The notes under the pieces were generated by a model that was given only the letters and a program-made list of their open reading frames with translations, had not been told where the DNA came from and made no database searches. Position numbers and translations under genes: made by a program. 64,000 nt of DNA from Planctomycetaceae bacterium (lineage in GTDB: Bacteria; Planctomycetota; Planctomycetia; Planctomycetales; Planctomycetaceae): assembly GCA_041398825.1 (NCBI GenBank), contig JAWKTX010000001.1:434001-498000 (forward strand), given 5' to 3'. This document shows, piece by piece, positions 54,376 through 61,575 of the stretch; the first letter of the stretch is position 1; every line of letters starts with the position of its first letter.

Positions 54376-57300
54376 ATGCCCGAAATGAACGAAGAACAAA
54401 TCTTCACGGAAGCTCTGGAACTGGAGAACCCTGAAGAGAGAGCCGAATTCCTGCAGCGAGTCTGTAGTGACGAATCGGCTCGTCGGCGAGTCGAGCGGCT
54501 GCTGAAATTTCATCGTGCGGATGACCTGCCGGTGGATTCACCGGCTGCCGGAGCGATCAGCGAACTCCGCTTGCCCGAAAATGAAGCCATCGTAGGTGAG
54601 TACATCGGCCCGTATCGTCTACTGGAGCAAATTGGCGAAGGTGGCATGGGAGCGGTCTATCTGGCTGAACAAAAATCTCCCGTCAAACGCAAAGTCGCGG
54701 TCAAAGTCATCAAACCAGGAATGGATTCGAGGCAGGTGATTGCTCGATTCGAATCTGAACGCCAGGCACTGGCGATGATGGAACATTCGAACATTGCACA
54801 TGTGCTGGACGTTGGTGAAACCGAACAGGGACGCCCATATTTTGTGATGGAGCTCGTTCGCGGTGTTCCGATTACCGAGTTCTGCGAACGTCAGGACACC
54901 ACCATCCGCGATCGGCTGAAGCTGTTCACTGAAGTTTGTCTCGCGGTACAGCATTCACACTCCAAGGGCATCATTCACCGTGACATCAAGCCATCGAATG
55001 TTCTGGTGACACTGCATGATGGGCAGCCGGTTGTGAAGATGATTGACTTTGGAGTTGCCAAGGCTCTGAATTCACAACTGACAGATCGAACGCTGTTCAC
55101 GAATCATGCTCAAATGATCGGGACTCCGTTGTACATGAGCCCTGAACAGGCCGAAATGAGCGGACTTGGTGTTGACACTCGCACCGACATTTATGCCCTG
55201 GGCGTGTTGCTGTACGAATTACTGACTGGATCGACCCCGTTCGACGAAGAGCGTCTGAAACGAGTCGGCTTCGATGAAATGAGACGAATTATTCGGGAAG
55301 AAGAACCTCCACGACCAAGCATGCGAGTGAGTACTGCAGGCAGAGATCGCGAGACAATCAGCGATAAACGCGTCCTGAATTTAAAACGTACCGGAGAACT
55401 TCTGAAAGGCGAGCTTGACTGGATTGCCATCAAGGCTCTGGAAAAAAATCGTTCCCGCCGGTATCAGACGGCTCAGGAATTCGCCGAGGATATTCGTCGC
55501 TACCTGGCCAATGAACCGGTCAACGCATGCCCCCCGTCGAATACCTACCGACTTCGAAAACTTCTGGCAAGGCATCGTTCGATAGCCATCACCGCCGGGA
55601 TCGCGGGCCTGCTGCTTGTCAGCGCAACAGCGATTTCAACGGCCTTTGCGTTCGAGGCATCCCGCGCCCGTCAACTCATGTCCGACGCGAAGGACTCGGC
55701 AGAACTCAAGGCGACCATTGCAAGTGCTATCAGCCATTTTCTTCGCGACGATCTGCTCCGCTCATCACTATCGGAGGGTGCGGATCGCAGCATCAGTTTA
55801 CGTGAAGCCCTGGACAAAGCCTCCGTTGCCATTGAAGGTCGATATGCTGATCAGCCACTTGTCGAAGCCGAAATTCGATCGACGCTTGGGCTTGCGTACA
55901 ACGCGCTTGGCGAACAGCGAGCAGCCATGCGACACATGGATCGTGTCTTTCAGCTTCAGTCCTCCCATTTGGGGGAGCTCCACCGAGATACCCTGAAGGC
56001 TATGTTCCATAAGGGTAACATTCTTGCGTCGTACGACCGTACCTCTGACTTGACGCTCAAAGAACGTTCGGCAAGAGCTGCGCAGCAACTGGAAGCCACT
56101 CTGAAGCTGCAGCGGGAGGCTCTGGGAGAGTCAGATCCCGATACGCTCACGACCATGGGGCACCTGGCGTTGTGTTTTAGTCGTTCGGGACGGTTCGCCG
56201 ATGCTCAACTGATGTTCGATCGGGCGAATGCGGGCTTCACCCAGGCGACTGCTCCGAACGACCATCGAGCCATGGATTGTCTGGAACAAACGGTTGCCTT
56301 CCTGAAAGCCCATGGCGAAACAGAACAGGCACACAAAGTACAGCTTACCATTGATGAGCGGCGACACCGACGTTCAACAAAGGAAACGGATGAACTGCAG
56401 AAGGCCGTTGAGGCGTGTCGTGAACAGGTTGCTTCAAGAGTACGAGCGCTGGGCAGTCGAGCCCCCCAGACCATGGAGGCGTGTATCCGTCTGTCAGAGA
56501 CACTGTTGAAATGTCGACGCGGGGAAGAAGCCGAAGAAATCCTGCTCAACGTACTCAGAACACAGGAAAATGACCTGGGGCAGGAGGACGAATTGACCGT
56601 GCAGACGCGCAGGAAACTGGGGTGTCTGTATCTTGAACTGTCTCAGCTGGATAAGTCTGCGGAATACTTTACGTCTGTTCTGGATCAGGCAGATGTTGAT
56701 GCGACCACAATTCAGAGTCTTAAGTTCATTGCGGAAACTCGGAAGTTTCAACAGCGGTTCTCGGATGCGGCCCGGCTGCATGGGATCATTGCGGAAACGG
56801 AATCGCGACTCTACGGCTCCGACGACCCTCGAGCAGTTCGTTCACTCAGAGACGAAGGCGCAACCTACGCTTTAATGCATGACATGGAACAGTTACAGCG
56901 CGTCACCACGGAGATTCTGCAATGCGTTGGAGCAGAGCATCCGGACGCTGTCTTCTGCCAGTTGGCTCTGGGGGCCGAATACCTTTCGCAGGGGAATCTT
57001 GAGTCTGCTGAGGAGGTCTTTGGAGCGGTTTTTTTTCGGTCGACGGATACTGTCGACGGGGATGATCCACTGACGCTGGTTGCAGGCAGCAAACTGGCCG
57101 TTGTTTATCAGCAACTTGGAAAGACCGTCGAAGCCGAAACGCTGAGTCGGGACATGTTAAAGAGGGTTGAGTCTGCATTTGGTCCGGTCCATGTCCACAC
57201 ATTCATTGCTGTTTGCCAGCTGGCCTCTGTTTGCATTGATTCAATGCGGCTTGAGGAGGCTTCGGATCTCTGTATTCGCGCTTCAGGAATCCAGCCCCAG

Positions 57301-57501
57301 CTGGTTTCACAGACTCATCAGAAAGTTTCCAACCTGAAAACACTGGCTGAGGTCTTTGAAAAACTCCGTCTCGCGGGGGGCGCTGACAGGGCCGAATACC
57401 TGAACGTCGCCAATCGACTGGTGAATGAGGCCAGGGGGGCTGGTGAAACGGAATTGGCGCAAACCTGGTCAAAAATGCTGGATGCCACGTTTCCCGAATA
57501 A
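54376..57501 (+). CDS. Serine/threonine protein kinase with TPR sensor region
   Basis: This 1041-residue protein has a Hanks-type kinase domain (about residues 78-375). The glycine loop is IGEGGMGAVYLAEQ, the ATP lysine is VAVKVIK, the catalytic loop HRDIKPSN is near residue 202, DFGVAK is near 224, and GTPLYMSPEQAE is the activation loop. One transmembrane segment (SIAITAGIAGLLLVSATAIS near 401-424) separates it from a TPR-like helical region (about 440-1040, with LGLAYNALGEQRAAMRHMD and LKLQREALGESDPDTLTTMGHLAL repeats) that would bind partner proteins. It probably signals to the divergent ECF sigma factor. Confidence 0.95.
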   Translation: MPEMNEEQIFTEALELENPEERAEFLQRVCSDESARRRVERLLKFHRADDLPVDSPAAGAISELRLPENEAIVGEYIGPYRLLEQIGEGGMGAVYLAEQKSPVKRKVAVKVIKPGMDSRQVIARFESERQALAMMEHSNIAHVLDVGETEQGRPYFVMELVRGVPITEFCERQDTTIRDRLKLFTEVCLAVQHSHSKGIIHRDIKPSNVLVTLHDGQPVVKMIDFGVAKALNSQLTDRTLFTNHAQMIGTPLYMSPEQAEMSGLGVDTRTDIYALGVLLYELLTGSTPFDEERLKRVGFDEMRRIIREEEPPRPSMRVSTAGRDRETISDKRVLNLKRTGELLKGELDWIAIKALEKNRSRRYQTAQEFAEDIRRYLANEPVNACPPSNTYRLRKLLARHRSIAITAGIAGLLLVSATAISTAFAFEASRARQLMSDAKDSAELKATIASAISHFLRDDLLRSSLSEGADRSISLREALDKASVAIEGRYADQPLVEAEIRSTLGLAYNALGEQRAAMRHMDRVFQLQSSHLGELHRDTLKAMFHKGNILASYDRTSDLTLKERSARAAQQLEATLKLQREALGESDPDTLTTMGHLALCFSRSGRFADAQLMFDRANAGFTQATAPNDHRAMDCLEQTVAFLKAHGETEQAHKVQLTIDERRHRRSTKETDELQKAVEACREQVASRVRALGSRAPQTMEACIRLSETLLKCRRGEEAEEILLNVLRTQENDLGQEDELTVQTRRKLGCLYLELSQLDKSAEYFTSVLDQADVDATTIQSLKFIAETRKFQQRFSDAARLHGIIAETESRLYGSDDPRAVRSLRDEGATYALMHDMEQLQRVTTEILQCVGAEHPDAVFCQLALGAEYLSQGNLESAEEVFGAVFFRSTDTVDGDDPLTLVAGSKLAVVYQQLGKTVEAETLSRDMLKRVESAFGPVHVHTFIAVCQLASVCIDSMRLEEASDLCIRASGIQPQLVSQTHQKVSNLKTLAEVFEKLRLAGGADRAEYLNVANRLVNEARGAGETELAQTWSKMLDATFPE

Positions 57502-57756
57502 GCGCATTGTTTCCGCTGTTTCTGTCGGAAACTTACTGAAAGAGCCAGTGCATCCACTTCTTGCTTTTTTTTCGAAGCCAATTGCAATCGGAGGGAGTCA
57601 TCTGGGGCAGCATGGTTCGATAGACGCCAATCGGTGAAAGATGGTGGCGGAGCTATGTCGACGGCACCACGTCCTGAGTCAGTTTGCTCTGTCGATATCC
57701 AATAGTGACTTGAAGAATCGGGATGCGGTCCCGTCGCACTCCCGGTGACATTCTCC

Positions 57757-58731
57757 CTATGAGACTGGCTTTGTCGAATGTTGTCGAAAAGCGGATCGAT
57801 AGGCCGTCGGAGTTCGGCCGGTGATTCTCAGGAAGTGAATTCGCAGCAACTGGGCGGAAGCGAACCCAGATCGTGCGGCGATTTGATCAACGCTCAGTGA
57901 GGTTGTTTCCAGCAGGCGTTGAGCCAGTTTGATGCGTTCAAAGGCCAGCCACTTCGCGGGCGTCGTGCCGGTCTGGTCTCGAAATCGACGCGCGAAGGTG
58001 CGGCTGCTCATGCTGGCTCTGTCGGCCATTGATTCGATAGAGTGTTCGTCCGACAAATGCATTAAAAGCCACTGCTGCAACGACGCAAGGCGAGTGTCCT
58101 CGCACTTTGTAACGGGTCGATCAATAAATTGAGCCTGTCCGCCATCGCGATGAGGAGGAACGACCAAACGGCGAGCCACCTTGTTGGCGATCTCCGCCCC
58201 GAAGTCTCGACGGACCAGATGCAGACACAAATCAATTCCGGCAGCGCTGCCGGCGGCAGTTAAAATATTTCCGCCATCGATGTACAGAACCTTTGGGTCC
58301 ACTTGAGTGTCGGGGTAGTCACGTTGAAGTCGATCGGCGTAACGCCAGTGCGTTGTTGCGGAACGACCGTCCAGCAATCCAGCCGCCGCCAACACAAACG
58401 CCCCGGAACACAACGACATGATTCTTGCTCCTCGATCATGGGCACGGCGGAGGGAGCGAAGCAGAGTTTCAGGAGGCCGTTCGTTGATGTCTCGCCAGCC
58501 GGGGATGATGATCGTTCCGGCATTGCCGAGCGTCTTCAGTCCCTTGTCGATCTGCAGTGAGATTCCGGCCAGAGTTCTGATTGGGCCTGATTCTGCGGTA
58601 CATGTCGTGAAGTGATACCACGGACTGATATCGGGCCGCGGCAGACCGAACACTTCCACGGCGATTCCGAATTCGAAAAAGGCGATTCGATCATATGCGA
58701 CTGCCACGACATTGAGGTTCTTCGGCGACAT
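57757..58731 (-). CDS. GlxA-type AraC-family transcriptional regulator
   Basis: This 324-residue regulator joins a DJ-1/PfpI amidotransferase-like sensor domain (about residues 5-175) to an AraC HTH domain (about 220-318). The sensor includes FFEFGIAVEVFGL, TIIIPGWRDI, ARIMSLCSGAFVLAAAGLLDGRSATTHW and AGIDLCLHLVRRDFG. The Cys in MSLCSGAF sits in the nucleophile-elbow position used by the fold. The HTH part has SIESMADRASMSSRTFARRFRDQTGTTPAKWL and VDQIAARSGFASAQLLRIHFLRITGRTPTAY. It is divergent from the rhodanese/Cys-Met/PhzF operon by about 100 bases, so that operon is its likeliest target. Confidence 0.93.
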   Translation of the reverse strand: MSPKNLNVVAVAYDRIAFFEFGIAVEVFGLPRPDISPWYHFTTCTAESGPIRTLAGISLQIDKGLKTLGNAGTIIIPGWRDINERPPETLLRSLRRAHDRGARIMSLCSGAFVLAAAGLLDGRSATTHWRYADRLQRDYPDTQVDPKVLYIDGGNILTAAGSAAGIDLCLHLVRRDFGAEIANKVARRLVVPPHRDGGQAQFIDRPVTKCEDTRLASLQQWLLMHLSDEHSIESMADRASMSSRTFARRFRDQTGTTPAKWLAFERIKLAQRLLETTSLSVDQIAARSGFASAQLLRIHFLRITGRTPTAYRSAFRQHSTKPVS

Positions 58732-58829
58732 GGCAGTATTTTATCGTAAGTTGTCTTTTATGCCACTCGATTCTCTTCAGCGTTCTCGTGAAACTCCACG
58801 CGACAGTTCTTTCAGGGAGAAAACACGAT

Positions 58830-59231
58830 ATGCGAATTAAATCACAAGTGACGGCGATCGACGCAGCCACACCGGAAACTGCGCTGGCTCATTTCCAGAC
58901 AAGGATGACGTTCGAAACTGATTGCTGGGACGTTCACCATTCGATCGAAAACGATGTTGCGAATTTTGTACTGCTGGATGTGCGATCCGAAAGTTTGTTC
59001 AACGCCGGGCACGTTCCCACCGCCGTTCATCTGGCTCATTCTCAGATTCGAACCGAGACGCTTCCTCCCTTGCCAGCCGGCGGAATTTACGTTGTGTACT
59101 GTGCAGGACCACACTGCAACGGAGCCAACAAGGCGGCCATCAGAATCGCTCTGCTGGGCCTGCCAGTCAAGGAAATGATCGGCGGTATCGAAGGCTGGAA
59201 GGACGAAGGCTTTGAACTTGTTTCCGACTAA
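58830..59231 (+). CDS. Rhodanese-like domain protein
   Basis: This 133-residue cytoplasmic protein is one rhodanese domain. NFVLLDVRSESLFNAGHVPTAVHLAHS is the conserved fold core. The active-site loop is VVYCAGPHCNGANKAA, with Cys near residue 90 ready to hold a persulfide. The end is MIGGIEGWKDEGFELV. It probably transfers sulfane sulfur or sorts thiols. ATG 58830 is preferred because AGGGAGA precedes it by nine bases, unlike the longer frame at 58788. The Cys/Met PLP enzyme gene begins 44 bases after its stop, in keeping with sulfur chemistry. Confidence 0.9.
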   Translation: MRIKSQVTAIDAATPETALAHFQTRMTFETDCWDVHHSIENDVANFVLLDVRSESLFNAGHVPTAVHLAHSQIRTETLPPLPAGGIYVVYCAGPHCNGANKAAIRIALLGLPVKEMIGGIEGWKDEGFELVSD

Positions 59232-59275
59232 AAACGTTTCATCAGGTGCCTGCAAAAAGAAAGAAGAGAATTCAT

Positions 59276-60436
59276 ATGACACAACTCAGAAATTCTGTAT
59301 TGCTTGATCAGGCGAGTCGATGCGTCGCTCACGAACATGATCCGTCACAGGGATTGGTGCAACCCATTTACACGTCGACGTCGTATCATTATCTGGACGA
59401 AGCGGCTCAGCCTTACCCTCGCTACTTTAACACGCCAAATCAGGAGTCCGTCTCCAGAAAGATTGCAGCGATCGAAAATGCCGAGGCGGCTATCGTGTTC
59501 AATTCGGGAATGGCGGCGATCAGCACCTGCGTGTTGTCGCTGGTGAGGCCCGGTGATCATCTTCTGATGCTGCGAGGCTTATACGGCGGAACGCATTCGT
59601 TTCTGGTCAGCGAATTGACGAAGTGGGGAGTTGACTTTGACTTTGCTGCCAACATCGAAGAATTCGCCACAAAGTGTCGTCCGAATACGGTGCTGGCCTA
59701 CATCGAGTCTCCGACAAACCCGTGCCTTGACATTCTTGATCTGCGCGCAATGGTGCAGTTTGCTCGTGATGCAGGAGTGCTGACGGTCATCGACAACACA
59801 TTCGCATCGCCGATCAACCAGAATCCAATCGACTTTGGCATTGATCTGGTCGTGCACAGCGGAACAAAGTATCTCGGCGGGCACAGCGATCTCACAAGCG
59901 GCGCGGTTGTTGGCAGCAGGAATTTGCTCGACCGCGTTGCTGAGCAGGCAAGAAAATTTGGCGGCGCACTCAATCCGCAGGATTGTCACTTGCTGGAGCG
60001 AAGTCTCAAGACGCTGGACGTTCGAGTGACTCGTCAAAACGAGAACGCGATGGCTGTTGCCACGTTTCTGCAATCGCATCATGCAGTCACAAGGATCTTG
60101 TATCCCGGTCTCAGTTCACACCCGGAACACGCGCTTGCCAAAACGCAGATGCGAGGTTTTGGCGGAATGATGGCCTTTGAACTGCATCCTAATCAGCCGA
60201 TTCGTGAGTTTCTGACCAGGCTGAAACTGATTACACCTGCGATGAGCCTGGGCGGCGTGGAATCGATTATCAGTATTCCAGCATTGACTTCACACAAATA
60301 CGTCAGTGAAGACGACCGCCGGCAAAGTGGTGTGACTCCCAACTTGTTGCGACTATCGATTGGAATCGAAAGTCCGCGTGACCTGATAGCGGATCTCGAT
60401 CAGGCAATCGAAAAGTCTTCGCAAGATGCCAGCTAA
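59276..60436 (+). CDS. Cys/Met-metabolism PLP-dependent enzyme (gamma-lyase/synthase type)
   Basis: This 386-residue fold-type I enzyme belongs to the cystathionine gamma-synthase / cystathionine or methionine gamma-lyase family. It shows YTSTSYHYLD and YFNTPNQESVSRKIAAIENAEAAIVFNSGMAAIS. VYIESPTNPCLDI-type sequence with VIDNTFASP follows, and the PLP lysine lies in VHSGTKYLGGHSDLTSG. The C-terminal SLGGVESIISIP helps to set specificity, but which reaction occurs cannot be told by eye. ATG 59276 is chosen with AAGAAGAGAA upstream. It lies between the rhodanese and PhzF genes in one operon. Confidence 0.9.
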   Translation: MTQLRNSVLLDQASRCVAHEHDPSQGLVQPIYTSTSYHYLDEAAQPYPRYFNTPNQESVSRKIAAIENAEAAIVFNSGMAAISTCVLSLVRPGDHLLMLRGLYGGTHSFLVSELTKWGVDFDFAANIEEFATKCRPNTVLAYIESPTNPCLDILDLRAMVQFARDAGVLTVIDNTFASPINQNPIDFGIDLVVHSGTKYLGGHSDLTSGAVVGSRNLLDRVAEQARKFGGALNPQDCHLLERSLKTLDVRVTRQNENAMAVATFLQSHHAVTRILYPGLSSHPEHALAKTQMRGFGGMMAFELHPNQPIREFLTRLKLITPAMSLGGVESIISIPALTSHKYVSEDDRRQSGVTPNLLRLSIGIESPRDLIADLDQAIEKSSQDAS

Positions 60437-60448
60437 ACGGAGCGTGAT

Positions 60449-61252
60449 ATGAAAACCAGCATCGTTGATTCGTTCACGAATGTACCGTTCAAGGGGAATC
60501 CGGCGGGCGTTTGTCAGGTGGACAGAGAGCTGACCGATGAGGTGATGTTGTTGATCGCTCAGGAACTTGGACTTTCGGAGACCGTGTTTGTCAGACCAGT
60601 CGATGCTGACCGATTTTCGGTCCGCTTCTTTTCGCCCAAAATGGAGATTCCATTGTGCGGACACGCAACCCTGGCCGCGGCGAAGGTCGTTTTATCTGAT
60701 TCGGCTCCGACCGAAATCTGTTTTTTGACTCAACAGGGGCTAAGTCTGCGAGTTTCTCGGCAAGGCGATTGGCTTCGCATGGAATTTCCGGTCTACCAAA
60801 CTCAGCCTGCCGATGCGCCTTCACAACTGCTTGCCGCACTCGGGCTGGATCAGATTCTCGCATCTGCGTTTAATCAGGAGACGCAGATCCTGATGCTGGA
60901 GATCGAATCAACAGAAGTGCTGGCCAATCTTCAGCCCGACTTCGCGGCATTGCAGGCTTCCCATGATGGCATTAACGGGGTGTTGGTGACTGCGGCCGCT
61001 GTGAATGGGCCCTACGACTTTCATTCGCGTTATTTCTGGCCATGGAGTGGAACCAACGAAGATCCTGTCACCGGCGGAACACACACGTTCCTCGCTCCCT
61101 ATTGGGCCAGGCGACTTGGCAAGTCGAAGCTGAATTCGTTTCAGGCGTCGAAACGAACCGGTTTCATGACGGTAGAATTGTTGAGCGACACATTGCTATC
61201 CATCACTGGTCAGGCTGTGATCGTGATGTCTGGTCAACTCACGGTGATGTGA
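60449..61252 (+). CDS. PhzF-family isomerase/epimerase-like protein
   Basis: This 267-residue protein has the PhzF fold. SIVDSFTNVPFKGNPAGVCQV opens it, GLSETVFVRP carries the Glu used as acid/base, and RFFSPKMEIPLCGHATLAAA follows. The late EDPVTGGTHTFLAPYWARRLGK closes it. PhzF relatives include isomerases, and many have no known substrate. A link to phenazine formation is not implied, since no phz genes are near. It starts 12 bases after the PLP enzyme gene and ends this operon. I see no clear terminator with a T-run downstream. Confidence 0.92.
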   Translation: MKTSIVDSFTNVPFKGNPAGVCQVDRELTDEVMLLIAQELGLSETVFVRPVDADRFSVRFFSPKMEIPLCGHATLAAAKVVLSDSAPTEICFLTQQGLSLRVSRQGDWLRMEFPVYQTQPADAPSQLLAALGLDQILASAFNQETQILMLEIESTEVLANLQPDFAALQASHDGINGVLVTAAAVNGPYDFHSRYFWPWSGTNEDPVTGGTHTFLAPYWARRLGKSKLNSFQASKRTGFMTVELLSDTLLSITGQAVIVMSGQLTVM

Positions 61253-61575
61253 AGCCATGAAGTTTGTCGAGGCGCGATCAGGGTCTTGCCTGGTTTTGCG
61301 TGAATCTTCGGATCTGTGGTAACCGCCGTCGCAAGGCGGGGAACGCAACGAAAGGCATTGCAATGCTCCGGCAGAGATGGCCAGATCCGCTGAGGGCGGG
61401 GAATTCTTTGAATGAGTGAGGTTTGGTAGACTCCGGAAAACTTACATGCCGCTATACCGCGTGGACAAGAAGTTGCTTCGGCAACAAAAAGGGACGCAAT
61501 GTTCGCGAACTGTGGTCCGCGAACTGTGGTGCGTGAATCGCCTTCGGTGCTCCGCTTGAACAGGTGTTCGTAGAG
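61253..61575. other. Intergenic region with short direct repeats
   Basis: About 320 bases between two rightward genes. CCGCC-loop-GGCGG (near 61322-61338) forms a small hairpin without a T-run. GCGAACTGTGGT occurs twice (near 61505 and 61519). No gene is seen. It probably holds the promoter of the large hydrolase gene. Confidence 0.45.
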
